Counted from the stretch's first letter, positions 51,734-59,902 are shown. The stretch: DNA of 64,000 nucleotides from Agromyces albus (GCF_004134825.1 NZ_SDPN01000005.1:92386-156385); one strand, 5' to 3'. Program-made: numbers and translations. Notes: a model not told the origin generated them from the sequence alone.

Positions 51734-52303
51734 TCACTCCATCCGTCGCTCGGCCGCGTGCTTGGCCTCGCTCTGCACTTCGGATGCCGCGGCGCCGCCC
51801 TCTTGCTTGACGGTGTCGACCGCTTCGGCTGCACGCTCCTTCACGGCGTCGACGGCCTCACGTGCCGGCTCCTTCAAGTGGTCGGCCGACTCCTTCGCCA
51901 CGTCGCGCACCTCGTCGACGAGCGGGGCTGCCGCTTCCTTCGCCTTCTCGGCGACGTCGCGCTCGGGCTTCGAGGCCGGTACGAGCGACGAGAGGAGCCA
52001 ACCGACACCGAAGGCGATGAGGCCGGCAGCGATCGGGTTGCCCCTCGTTGCCGAGGTCACGCGTTGCGGTGCCTCGGCGACGGCTTCACCGGCGGTGTCC
52101 ATCGCGTCGTGGGCCGACTCGGCGACATCCGAGGCGGTGCCCATCACCCGATCGGTGACTCTGCTCACCGCACGTCGCACCTTGTCGGTCTGGCGGTGCG
52201 CCATCTTCGCCGGATTGACCTTGTCGGCGAGCGCGTCGACGTCCTGGCCGAGTTCTCGTCGAGTCCGCTCGATGTCGGAGCGGATCTCACTTGGGTCGCT
52301 CAT
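51734..52303 (-). CDS. DUF3618 domain protein
   Basis: 189 residues. N-terminal DUF3618 signature (IRSDIERTRRELGQDVDALADKVNPAKMA), one membrane segment near residues 90-108 (GNPIAAGLIAFGVGWLLSSLV) and a long Lys/Glu/Ala helix at the C-terminus (repeats such as EPAREAVDAVKERAAEAVDTV) with amphipathic, coiled-coil or membrane-surface character. Overlaps the holin-family gene by four bases. The three-gene operon looks like an envelope or membrane-stress unit; function unknown. Confidence 0.87.
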   Translation of the reverse strand: MSDPSEIRSDIERTRRELGQDVDALADKVNPAKMAHRQTDKVRRAVSRVTDRVMGTASDVAESAHDAMDTAGEAVAEAPQRVTSATRGNPIAAGLIAFGVGWLLSSLVPASKPERDVAEKAKEAAAPLVDEVRDVAKESADHLKEPAREAVDAVKERAAEAVDTVKQEGGAAASEVQSEAKHAAERRME

Positions 52304-52731
52304 CGGTTCTCCTCATTCCTTTTCAACGTGTCCGGGATCTTCTTTATGCTGTCGACGGTCTTCGGCATGCCGTCGACGGAGTCGAACTCCCTCTTGCCGA
52401 CGAGCGCGAGCACGACCGCGACAATCGCCCAGATGGCCGCGACGACCACGGCCGACCAGGCGTTGCCGATGAGGTAGCCGAGGCCCCACCACACCGCGAT
52501 CGAGAGGAAGAGCGCGGTGAGCAGTCCGGCCACGCCGGCTGCGCCGTACATCCCGGCGCCCTTCCCGGCGCGGATCGCCGTCTGCCTGATCTCGGCCTTG
52601 GCGAGTTCGACCTCTTGCCGCATCAGTGTCGAGACGTCGCTGCTGACCTCGGCGATGAGGTCGCCGAGCGACGTGTTCGCGGCGTGTTGCTCCGACGGGG
52701 TCGGCAGGTCGGCGTCCAAGTTGTTCGTCAT
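52300..52731 (-). CDS. Phage-holin-family (holin superfamily 6) membrane protein
   Basis: 143 residues from ATG at 52731. Amphipathic N-terminus (SLGDLIAEVSSDVSTLMRQEVELAKAEI) and two membrane segments (about 60-85 and 90-112) as in the Phage_holin_3_6 / YqjE-like family. Despite the name these chromosomal proteins are not prophage-derived; they accompany DUF3618 genes in actinobacteria and are linked to membrane organisation. Start overlaps the upstream gene stop by one base. Confidence 0.87.
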   Translation of the reverse strand: MTNNLDADLPTPSEQHAANTSLGDLIAEVSSDVSTLMRQEVELAKAEIRQTAIRAGKGAGMYGAAGVAGLLTALFLSIAVWWGLGYLIGNAWSAVVVAAIWAIVAVVLALVGKREFDSVDGMPKTVDSIKKIPDTLKRNEENR

Positions 52732-53525
52732 CACAACCCGCCTCTCGGTGGAGTGGAGCCCGTTCCGCCGAAGCGCTCTCCGGGGAACGGCGCCGTGGCG
52801 GCATCCGTGTCCTCGGTGAAGATCGGCGTGCTCGGGCTCGTCGGCACTGCGGCGCGGGGGCGCGCCGTGCCCGTTGGCAGGCCGCCCCGTGATGTGCCGC
52901 TCGTGAGCTCATCCTCGGCGGGGGCCGTGAGGGCCCGGGTCATCCGGCCCGCGATGACACCGGCGCCGAGGGCGATCGCGAGGAACACGCCCGGACGGCG
53001 CCGGGCGAACCCCTTGACCTCTTCGAGCAGGGATCCCGGGTCGCGGGCGTCGAGCCATCGGGCGACCTCATCGGCGCTGTTGCCAGCTTGCCGAACGATA
53101 TCGGTGGCGTACCCCGACTCCGTGGAGCTCTCGGCCATCTGGGAGAACTGGCTGCCGACGGCTCGCAAGCCGCTCGCGACGCGTCGCTGTTGCACGGCGG
53201 CCTGGTCGCGGAGTTCGTTGCTCGCCTGGTCGGCGAGCTGCCGAGCCTGACGGCGCGTCTCGGAGGCGACCGACTTCGTCTCCTCCTTCGCGACGTCGGC
53301 CACGCGCCGGCCTGCTTTTCCGGCGTCTTCCGCGAGCATCGCCGCTTCCTCGCGCAGCTCAGGGGTAGTGCCGACGGGCGGCGTTCCCGCGGTCGTGCCG
53401 GCGGGAGGCATCGTGCCGGCGGGTTGCATGGTGCCCGTCGGCGGCGTCGTGCCGGTGGGCGTAGTGCCGCTCGGTGGGGTTCCGGTGGGAGGCGTGGGGG
53501 CGTCTGGAGACATGCTGTTCGTCAT
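52731..53525 (-). CDS. Pro/Thr-rich membrane protein upstream of holin/DUF3618 genes
   Basis: 264 residues from ATG at 53525. Residues 5-55 are low-complexity Pro/Thr/Gly repeats (PPTGT, PAGT). Residues 56-165 are a long charged helix with repeated Ala/Lys/Glu that could form a coiled coil, followed by DARDPGSLLEEVKGFARRRPG and one membrane segment near 180-196 (VFLAIALGAGVIAG). The C-terminus is again Pro/Thr-rich. First gene of the three-gene envelope operon. No enzymatic motif. Confidence 0.8.
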   Translation of the reverse strand: MTNSMSPDAPTPPTGTPPSGTTPTGTTPPTGTMQPAGTMPPAGTTAGTPPVGTTPELREEAAMLAEDAGKAGRRVADVAKEETKSVASETRRQARQLADQASNELRDQAAVQQRRVASGLRAVGSQFSQMAESSTESGYATDIVRQAGNSADEVARWLDARDPGSLLEEVKGFARRRPGVFLAIALGAGVIAGRMTRALTAPAEDELTSGTSRGGLPTGTARPRAAVPTSPSTPIFTEDTDAATAPFPGERFGGTGSTPPRGGL

Positions 53526-53574
53526 CGTCGACTCGCTTTCTCGGGTTGCCTGCGCCCGCGGCGAGGCCGCGGAA

Positions 53575-53600
53575 CACCGGTAGGTACCGACACGGTAGGT
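53575..53600. promoter_or_regulatory. Direct repeats CACCGGTAGGT / CACGGTAGGT
   Basis: Copies at 53575-53585 and 53591-53600 lie 50-75 bp upstream of the envelope operon start, in the 236-bp divergent gap shared with the LLM gene. Possible regulator or alternative sigma element; weakly supported. I see nothing else in the gap. Confidence 0.3.
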
Positions 53601-53761
53601 CGGCGGTCCTCGCTGGAGAAGGCCCTTGCGAGTTCGAGAACCGCGGCGTATAACGCAAGCGGATCGCGGCGCATTGTGGCGGCATCCGACCCCGCATGCA
53701 ACCGCTGCCGGCACGGATGCCGCGGGCGTAACGTCGCCCCTGTCGAAGGGAGACGACCATC

Positions 53762-54715
53762 ATGCAGTACGGCTACAAACTCTCGGCAGAAGGCTTCGGA
53801 CCGCAGGAACTCGTGCGTCAGGCACGCCTCGCCGAGGAATCGGGGTTCGACTTCGTCGAGATCAGCGACCACTACCATCCGTGGCTCGACTCGCAGGGGC
53901 ATTCCCCGTTCGCATGGACGGTGCTCGGGGCCATCGCCGCGACGACGGACTCGCTCGGTCTCGCCACCGGGGTGACCTGCCCGACGCTGCGGTATCACCC
54001 GGCGATCATCGCCCAGGCCGCGGCGACCCTCTCGCTCGTCTCGGACGGCCGGTTCACGCTCGGCGTCGGCTCCGGCGAGCGCTTGAACGAGCACGTGGTC
54101 GGCAGCGGGTTCCCGGCGGTCGCCGAGCGCCAGGCGATGCTCCACGAGGCGCTCGAGATCATCCGGTTGCTGTGGTCGGGCGGCTACCACTCGTATCGGG
54201 GCAGGTACCTCCGCCTCGAGGACGCTCGCGTCTTCGACCTCCCCGAGGAGCTCCCGGTGATCGCGGTGGCTGCGGGCGGACCGGATGCCGCGAGGCTCGC
54301 TGCCGAACTCGGCGACGGCCTGTTCGGCAACGAGGCGAAGCCCTCGATCCTCAAGGCGTATCGAACGGCCGGCGGCGACGGACCGCGCTATGGCGAGGTC
54401 GGACTCGCGTGGGCGCCCGACGAGGAGTCGGCGGTGCGCGCCGCCCACGAGTCATCCCGCTGGTCGCTCACCGGCTGGAAGGTCATGAGCGAACTGCCCA
54501 ACCCGGCGAACTTCGAAGCCGCGTCGGCGCTGATCCGAGAAGAGGACGTGGCTGCCAAGTTGCCGTGCGGACCGGATGCCGCCAAGCACCTCGAGGCGAT
54601 CGGCGAGTACGAGCGCGTGGGCTACGACCACGTCGTGCTTGCGAACTCGGGCCCGGATGTCGACGGCTTCATGGACTTCTTCGCCCGGGAGCTCAAACCC
54701 GCACTGAGTGGGTGA
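53762..54715 (+). CDS. F420-dependent LLM-class oxidoreductase (TIGR03557-like)
   Basis: 317 residues from ATG at 53762 (GAAGGGAG upstream). Luciferase-like TIM barrel: GYKLSAEGFGPQELVRQARLAEESGFDFVEISDHYHPW at the start, GVTCPTLRYHPAIIAQAAATLSLVSDGRF, GVGSGERLNEHVVG. The pattern matches the TIGR03557 group related to F420-dependent glucose-6-phosphate dehydrogenase; the true substrate is not settled. It implies that the host makes coenzyme F420. Single gene, followed by the RamB-like regulator. Confidence 0.9.
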   Translation: MQYGYKLSAEGFGPQELVRQARLAEESGFDFVEISDHYHPWLDSQGHSPFAWTVLGAIAATTDSLGLATGVTCPTLRYHPAIIAQAAATLSLVSDGRFTLGVGSGERLNEHVVGSGFPAVAERQAMLHEALEIIRLLWSGGYHSYRGRYLRLEDARVFDLPEELPVIAVAAGGPDAARLAAELGDGLFGNEAKPSILKAYRTAGGDGPRYGEVGLAWAPDEESAVRAAHESSRWSLTGWKVMSELPNPANFEAASALIREEDVAAKLPCGPDAAKHLEAIGEYERVGYDHVVLANSGPDVDGFMDFFARELKPALSG

Positions 54716-54753
54716 GCGCGGCGGCGCTCGGCGGCCGGTCGCGTCGCCGTCCG

Positions 54754-54765
54754 CAGAACTTTCGC
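54754..54765. promoter_or_regulatory. Candidate RamB-type site upstream of the RamB-like gene
   Basis: CAGAACTTTCGC, 48 bp before the ATG at 54813, followed by CTGTTTGCGG. It resembles the corynebacterial RamB motif and the site upstream of aceA, suggesting autoregulation. Confidence 0.4.
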
Positions 54766-54812
54766 CGTTCTTCTGTTTGCGGCATCCGCTCACCCGTGTG
54801 ACCATCGGAGAC

Positions 54813-56327
54813 ATGGTCATCGCCGATCGCACCACCCAGACGGCTCTCGCAGCCGCCCCTGCCGCGCCTTCGGGTGCCGACGGCCATGAGCCCGACGAGG
54901 TCGACGCGCTCACGCTCGGCCGGCGCATCCGCGAACGCCGCACCGCGCTCGGAATGACGCTCGGCGAACTCGCCACGGCGATCGACCGCGCCCCCTCGCA
55001 GGTCTCGTCGATCGAGAACGGCAAGCGCGAGCCGCGCCTCTCGATGCTGCGCACGATCGCCCTCGCGCTCGGCACGAGCGTCGATGAACTGCTGCGAACG
55101 GATGCCCCGAGCCAGCGCGCCGCACTCGAGATCGCCGTCGAGCGCGCCCAGCGCGGGCCCGTCTTCGCCGCGCTCGGACTCGCGCCGTTCCGCGTCGGCA
55201 AGGCGTTCAACGACCAGACGCTGCAGACCATCCTCACGCTGCACAACGAGATCGATCGCCTGCACCGCGAGCGTGCCGCGACGCCCGAGGAGGCACGTCG
55301 CGCGAACGCCGAGCTGCGTGCCGAGATGCGCGCTCGCGACAACTTCTATCCCGAGCTCGAGGCGAAGGCGGCCGAATTGCTCGAGGCCGTGGGGCATGCG
55401 GGCGGGCCGGTGTCGCACCAGCTCGTCGCAGACATGGCGAGCCACCTGGGCTACTCGCTGCACTATGTCGGCGACCTGCCGCACTCGACGCGATCGGTCA
55501 CCGACAAGCGCCACGGCCGCATCTACCTGCCCACGCAGCAGTCGCCCTCACGCGACTCCCGCTCGCCGATCCTGCAGGCGCTGGCGAGCCACATCCTCGC
55601 CCACGAGGAGCCGAGAAACTACGGCGAATTTCTGCGCCAGCGCATCGAAACGAATTACCTCACCGCGGCGATCCTCCTGCCCGAGCAGGCCGCCGTGCGC
55701 TTTCTCACCGAGGCGAAGAACCTGCGGCGCATCTCCATGGAGGAGCTCCGCGACGCGTTCGCGGTGTCGTACGAGACGGCCGCGCACCGCTTCACGAACC
55801 TCGCGACGGCTCGCCTCGGCATCCCCGTGCACTTCATGAAGGTGCACGAGTCGGGAACGATCATCAAGGCGTACGAGAACGACGCCGTTCGCTTCCCGTC
55901 GGATGCGTTGGGTGCAGTGGAGGGCACGACCGTCTGCCGCAACTGGACGGCGCGCACGGTGTTCGACGTCGAAGACCGCTTCAGCCCCTGGTACCAGTAC
56001 ACCGACACACCCTCGGGCACGTTCTGGTGCACGTCGCGCATCGAGAAGGCCAAGGAGGGCGAGTACTCGGTGTCGGTCGGCGTGCCCTTCGAGCACGTCA
56101 AGTGGTTCCGCGGCCGGGAGACCTCGCACCGCGCCGTGTCGCGCTGCCCCGATGAGACCTGCTGCCGCCGCGCACCGGGTGCGCTCGCCGAGCGGTGGGC
56201 CGATCAGTCCTGGCCCGCTGCACGCACCCCGACCTCGCTGCTCGCAGCGTTGCCGACGGGCACCTTCCCCGGCGTCGATCAGACCGAGGTGTACCAGTTC
56301 CTCGAGGCGCACGCGCCGCGCGGATGA
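54813..56327 (+). CDS. ramB: RamB-like short-chain acyl transcriptional regulator (XRE + IrrE-like + DUF2083)
   Basis: 504 residues from ATG at 54813 (CGGAG upstream). XRE helix-turn-helix at about 32-90 (LGRRIRERRTALGMTLGELATAID ... SSIENGKREPRLSMLRTIA). A middle ImmA/IrrE-like region contains ASHILAHEEPRNYGEFLRQR near residue 258, where the usual HExxH protease motif is not intact. The C-terminal DUF2083-type domain holds Cys residues (VCRNW, FWCTS, CPDETCCRR) that may bind a metal. This architecture and length match RamB, which represses acetate and glyoxylate genes in Corynebacterium and acts on icl1 in Mycobacterium. aceA and aceB lie 4-6 kb upstream and are the obvious targets. Confidence 0.88.
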   Translation: MVIADRTTQTALAAAPAAPSGADGHEPDEVDALTLGRRIRERRTALGMTLGELATAIDRAPSQVSSIENGKREPRLSMLRTIALALGTSVDELLRTDAPSQRAALEIAVERAQRGPVFAALGLAPFRVGKAFNDQTLQTILTLHNEIDRLHRERAATPEEARRANAELRAEMRARDNFYPELEAKAAELLEAVGHAGGPVSHQLVADMASHLGYSLHYVGDLPHSTRSVTDKRHGRIYLPTQQSPSRDSRSPILQALASHILAHEEPRNYGEFLRQRIETNYLTAAILLPEQAAVRFLTEAKNLRRISMEELRDAFAVSYETAAHRFTNLATARLGIPVHFMKVHESGTIIKAYENDAVRFPSDALGAVEGTTVCRNWTARTVFDVEDRFSPWYQYTDTPSGTFWCTSRIEKAKEGEYSVSVGVPFEHVKWFRGRETSHRAVSRCPDETCCRRAPGALAERWADQSWPAARTPTSLLAALPTGTFPGVDQTEVYQFLEAHAPRG

Positions 56328-56424
56328 GGAGCTGTGCCGGCTCGCGAAGCGGGCGATAGCCTCCCGCTATGGGATCAATGAGCCATTTGTACGCTGTCGT
56401 GCCGGTCACTGATCGAGCTGAGTG

Positions 56425-57339
56425 ATGCATCAGATCGAGTTCCCCAAGATCCTGGCCGAGTACGGCCTCCACGCAACCGGTGATCCGAAGCCGCTCGAAG
56501 GCGGCGAGGACAACGGCAACTTCCGCATCGCGACCGACAAAGGCGAGGTGGTGCTGCGGGAGTACCGGGTGTCGGGCATCGAGAAGATCCGCGCCGAGCT
56601 CCGGCTGGTCGCGTTCCTTGGCCAGAACGGGTACCCGACGCCGGCACCGTTTCACACCGCCTCAGGTGAGCTGGTGATCGAGGCCGCTCGCCCGATCGCC
56701 GTCTTCCCGTGGGTGCCCGGCGACGTCCCGCCCGAGATGACCGCGCCGCTGGCAGGGCAGCTCGGTGGGCTGCTGGCCCGGATGCACCTCCTCACCGCCG
56801 ACTGGACCGACGAGCGGATTCCGGTGATCGACCGCCTCGGCCTCCTCCACCAGGGCTTGGCGTCCCGGCCCGAGCTCGACGGCGTCGACGACTGGCACGA
56901 TCGCGTACGGGACTTCCTCGAAGGCCGAAGCGAAGAGCTGGAACGCTTGCACGAGCTGCCCTCCGGTCCGCTCCACCATGACCTACACCGCCAGAACCTC
57001 CTGGTCGCCGACGGGGAGGTGACCGCAGTGCTGGACTTCGACGAGCTCAACCACGGTCCGCTCGTCATCGACCTGGCGCGCGTCTTCCACTACCTCGCCG
57101 TCGACGACCCCGACCGGCGGCTGCCGCGCGATCTCGCCGACGCTGCGGTAGCCGGATATGAGCGGACGAGGGCCCTGTCCGATGCCGAGCGCGAGCTGCT
57201 GCCGGTCGCCTTCGACCTGGCGGGAATGGTCGACGCCGCAGCCTTCATCATGTGGGCCGCACCCGCCATCGGTCTGACGCATGTGGACGAATGCAACAGC
57301 TGGATCGCCTACCTGCACAACGTCGACGCGCTCTCCTGA
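56425..57339 (+). CDS. Aminoglycoside-phosphotransferase/homoserine-kinase-II-like kinase
   Basis: 304 residues from ATG at 56425; a GTG one codon earlier is also possible. APH fold: EGGEDNGNFRI (phosphate loop), VVLREYRV (Lys replaced by Arg at the ATP site), catalytic HHDLHRQNLLV near residue 187 and VLDFDELNHGP with the metal Asp. It resembles type II homoserine kinase and choline-kinase-like enzymes more than known resistance enzymes, so an antibiotic role should not be assumed. Single gene at the edge of an accessory-looking patch. Confidence 0.85.
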   Translation: MHQIEFPKILAEYGLHATGDPKPLEGGEDNGNFRIATDKGEVVLREYRVSGIEKIRAELRLVAFLGQNGYPTPAPFHTASGELVIEAARPIAVFPWVPGDVPPEMTAPLAGQLGGLLARMHLLTADWTDERIPVIDRLGLLHQGLASRPELDGVDDWHDRVRDFLEGRSEELERLHELPSGPLHHDLHRQNLLVADGEVTAVLDFDELNHGPLVIDLARVFHYLAVDDPDRRLPRDLADAAVAGYERTRALSDAERELLPVAFDLAGMVDAAAFIMWAAPAIGLTHVDECNSWIAYLHNVDALS

Positions 57340-57404
57340 CGACTCGCCGAGGCGCCCGCTGAGCCTGAGTCAGCATTCGTGACATCCGTGGCAGTATCTC
57401 GACT

Positions 57405-57815
57405 GTGTCAGCGTTGAAGCTCGCGTCGGTCGTTGCCGTTGTCCTGCTCGCAGGAATGGGGCTTGCCGGCTGCATCAGTCCCGCATCGGGATTCGCCGTC
57501 TTGGATCGCGCGGCGGAAGCCGGCGACGCCCTCCCGAAGGATCTGCCGGACTACGCCGATGACAGCCTGGATCCGACGACGAGCCGCTTCGTGGGCGAGC
57601 ATGACGGCGATCGCCTCTACTTGGCAAGAGGTGACAACTCCGCGATCTGCCTCGTGATCTACCCGAACAACGAAGAATGGGTCGTCGGATGCGGCGAAGG
57701 TGGCGGACTCACGGCCGTCAGCGGGCCGTCGGGCACGTATGAGATCCGGCCAGATGGCGCCCCGGCACCGACCGGAGCCGAGGAGATCTCGCCGAACGTG
57801 TTCACGGCCGGCTAG
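57405..57815 (+). CDS. Small lipoprotein of unknown function
   Basis: 136 residues from GTG at 57405. Signal LKLASVVAVVLLAGMGLAGC with lipobox at about 20-23. The mature part is compact, with two further Cys (ICLVIY and VGCGEG) that can form a disulfide and an SRFVGEHDGDRLYLARG segment. No family recognised. It precedes the membrane protein/sigma pair by 82 bp, which contains that pair's promoter, so it is a separate unit that may be functionally related. Confidence 0.75.
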   Translation: MSALKLASVVAVVLLAGMGLAGCISPASGFAVLDRAAEAGDALPKDLPDYADDSLDPTTSRFVGEHDGDRLYLARGDNSAICLVIYPNNEEWVVGCGEGGGLTAVSGPSGTYEIRPDGAPAPTGAEEISPNVFTAG

Positions 57816-57860
57816 AACCTGGAGTCACTCGACGAATTAAGAATCCGCCCATTCCGGACA

Positions 57861-57877
57861 TGTCCTATATGAGGACA
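57861..57877. promoter_or_regulatory. Palindromic promoter element of the sigma-factor operon
   Basis: TGTCCT-ATATG-AGGACA, a perfect 6-bp dyad, with a third half-site making GGACATGTCC (57856-57865). It lies 20 bp before the ATG at 57898. AT-rich centre (CTATAT) can serve as a -10. Likely operator or self-recognised promoter of the operon. Confidence 0.6.
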
Positions 57878-57897
57878 CTCCGCGAAGGGGCAGGCTG

Positions 57898-58569
57898 ATG
57901 GATTGGTTGGATGAGGCGGTGCGGGGCGCTGCGCCGCGGGCGCTGGGCGCCGAGCAAGCCGCCGCGGACAAGGCTGAAGCCGTGGCGCGCGCCGTGGTTG
58001 CAGGATCTCGCGAGCGCGCCCGGGTATCGCGTCTCCGGAGGTTCCTTACCGGCGCTGCGCTCGGGATCAGCGTTGTCGGGCTCGGCGTCACGGCTGCGAC
58101 GGCAGGGCCGGCTGTCTTCGACTGGCTGGGTTGGACACCGGATGTCGTCGCGCAGCGCAGCTTCGAGTTGAAAGACGGTACGGAACTCGGACTGTGCGAG
58201 GTCTTCTTCAGCGTGCAGCCCTACTATCGCGACCACGACGTGTCGGACGAGGAAGTCGACCGGCGCACCGAGGCGGCGCGGAAGTTCCTCGCGGAACACG
58301 ACTGGGATCCGCTCATCGCATCCATCACCAGCGCTGAGATCGAAGTCGAGTACGAACTCGAGGTCGAACGACGCGCCGCATTCACCGACCCAGCGAGCAT
58401 CGCATCCGGTGCCACCCCGCCGCCCCCAACCTATTCAGTGGCGGCCACACACGTGATGGGCGAGCGCATCTCTGCCGAATTCGAGCAGGCGGGCCACCTC
58501 ACGCACGGCGTCGGACTGGAAGTAGCAGCACGGCCGTGCGACGGCGCGACCGAAGGCCCGGCACAGTGA
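57898..58569 (+). CDS. Single-pass membrane protein, candidate anti-sigma factor
   Basis: 223 residues. Residues 1-48 are a charged, helical cytoplasmic segment (MDWLDEAVRGAAPRALGAEQ ...). Residues about 49-72 form one membrane segment (FLTGAALGISVVGLGVTAATAGPAVF). The extracytoplasmic part has two Cys (GLCEVFF, ARPCDG) and a YYRDHDVSDEEVDRRTEAARKFL helix. No recognised family and no ZAS zinc motif. Its stop overlaps the ATG of the ECF sigma gene (TGATG), which suggests a regulatory partner, though the order (membrane protein first, sigma second) is the reverse of most sigma/anti-sigma pairs. Confidence 0.75.
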   Translation: MDWLDEAVRGAAPRALGAEQAAADKAEAVARAVVAGSRERARVSRLRRFLTGAALGISVVGLGVTAATAGPAVFDWLGWTPDVVAQRSFELKDGTELGLCEVFFSVQPYYRDHDVSDEEVDRRTEAARKFLAEHDWDPLIASITSAEIEVEYELEVERRAAFTDPASIASGATPPPPTYSVAATHVMGERISAEFEQAGHLTHGVGLEVAARPCDGATEGPAQ

Positions 58570-59096
58570 TGCGGCGACGGCGCCGCTCAGCGCAAGAAGA
58601 TCACATCGAGAGCGCCTACCTGGCCAACGCCGCCGACCTGCTGAGCTACTTCGGCCGCCGAGTACAGATTCCAGCCGATGCCGCAGATCTGCTCAGCGAG
58701 ACGTTCCTGGTCGCGTGGCGGCGAGGCGACCGGATGCCGGCAGAGCCCGAGCAAGCAAGGATGTGGCTGTTCGGAGTCGCCAGGCGCGTGCTCGCCAACG
58801 CCGCCCGCGGCGCCATCCGTCATTCCGATCTCACCCACAAGCTGCGCGCACATCTCGAGACGCTTCCCACCGAGCACGTCGACACGGAGACCCTCGACAT
58901 CCGCGCCGCGCTCGACGCGATCCCGGCCGATCAATCCGAACTCGTACGACTCGTGCTGTGGGACGGATTCACCCTGCCCGACGCAGCCACGATCCTCGGG
59001 ATCAGCGAATCGACCGCGCGCGGCCGCTACCAACGCGCCCGGACTCAGCTCCGCGAACTCCTCCGCGAGCACGAATACGAATGGAGGACACCATGA
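58569..59096 (+). CDS. ECF-type RNA polymerase sigma factor
   Basis: 175 residues from ATG at 58569. Region 2: HIESAYLANAADLLSYFGRRV ... DAADLLSETFLVAWRRG ... ARMWLFGVARRVLANAAR; region 4: IPADQSELVRLVLWDGFTLPDAATILGISESTARGRYQRARTQLRELL. No C-terminal extension. Co-translated with the upstream membrane protein. The palindromic promoter at 57861 may be its own target. The stop overlaps ATGA (59093), an apparent start of a third gene that is not preserved. Confidence 0.9.
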   Translation: MRRRRRSAQEDHIESAYLANAADLLSYFGRRVQIPADAADLLSETFLVAWRRGDRMPAEPEQARMWLFGVARRVLANAARGAIRHSDLTHKLRAHLETLPTEHVDTETLDIRAALDAIPADQSELVRLVLWDGFTLPDAATILGISESTARGRYQRARTQLRELLREHEYEWRTP

Positions 59097-59113
59097 ACGC
59101 AGGATGCAAGCGC

Positions 59114-59902
59114 TCAGCGCCTCCGGAACCCCCGTACCCGCTGCACGCGGAACTCCTTCGGGTATGCGCCGGCGTCGGCGCCACCCGCCTCGGGCGGGAA
59201 GTCGAAGATGTCGAGCATGAGCTGCATCGGGTAGTCGGGCGACTGGGTCGTCGAACGCACGAGCTGACCGTCGATGAAGAAGCGCACGCCGCCGGGCGTC
59301 CACTCGATGGCGTAGTCGTGGAAGTCGCGCACGTCGAGCTCGACGGGAACCTTCTCGAAGTCGTCGGCGATCGTTGGGTCGTTGAAGGGATGCACGCCCA
59401 TGCCGACGAGCGCCGAGGCATCCGTCACCTCGCTGCCGAAGATCTCCATGACGCAGATCTCGGCGGAGTGCTCGGGCACGTCTTCGATACCGATCATCCA
59501 GAGGGCGACCATGCTGTCGGGGTCGGCACTGGCGGCCGCGCGCACCTCGATGATGCCGTACTGCGGCGTGTACAGCCGCTGCTCGCGCTGCGCTTCGCGC
59601 ACGACGAGTCCGTCGCGGAACGGATGCTGCCCCTCACGGCTGCCCACCGGCCCCGATCGCACCCCGGTCTGCAGGTTCGACACCCGCACGATGCCGTCGT
59701 ACTCCGCCGACCACGGCGGCTGGTCGGCGTCGACCCGCAGGGTGAGCAGTCCGTCGCCCACGTCGTAGCGTGCGCGAGTGGCGTCGCGGCTGCTCCACTG
59801 CGGCAGGTAGTGCGGCAGCCACTGGGCGGGGTCGAGGTCGGGGCCGGAGAAGTCGGCGTCGAACTCGAGTTCGTAGCGGGCGTAGTCGATCGTCTCGGGC
59901 AC
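59114..59902 (-). CDS. GH16-like (concanavalin-A-like lectin/glucanase) protein
   Basis: 262 residues from GTG at 59902. Jelly-roll beta-glucanase fold: YGIIEVRAAASADPDSMVALWMIG, then the catalytic-site strand AEICVMEIFG near residue 147, and DFHDYAIEWTPGGVRFFIDGQ typical of GH16. In GH16 the site is ExDxxE; here both Glu are kept but the middle Asp is Cys. No signal peptide is visible, so it would act in the cytosol unless the start is wrong. Substrate unknown. Convergent with the sigma gene, leaving only 17 bp between stops. Confidence 0.82.
   Translation of the reverse strand: MPETIDYARYELEFDADFSGPDLDPAQWLPHYLPQWSSRDATRARYDVGDGLLTLRVDADQPPWSAEYDGIVRVSNLQTGVRSGPVGSREGQHPFRDGLVVREAQREQRLYTPQYGIIEVRAAASADPDSMVALWMIGIEDVPEHSAEICVMEIFGSEVTDASALVGMGVHPFNDPTIADDFEKVPVELDVRDFHDYAIEWTPGGVRFFIDGQLVRSTTQSPDYPMQLMLDIFDFPPEAGGADAGAYPKEFRVQRVRGFRRR

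Noticed and set aside
52300..52731. Holin-family gene as evidence of a prophage
   Set aside because: No lysin, capsid, integrase or other phage gene is near; this holin family is chromosomal in actinobacteria.
56425..57339. APH-fold protein as an aminoglycoside resistance enzyme
   Set aside because: Motifs fit homoserine or choline-kinase-like relatives equally well, and no resistance or mobility genes accompany it.
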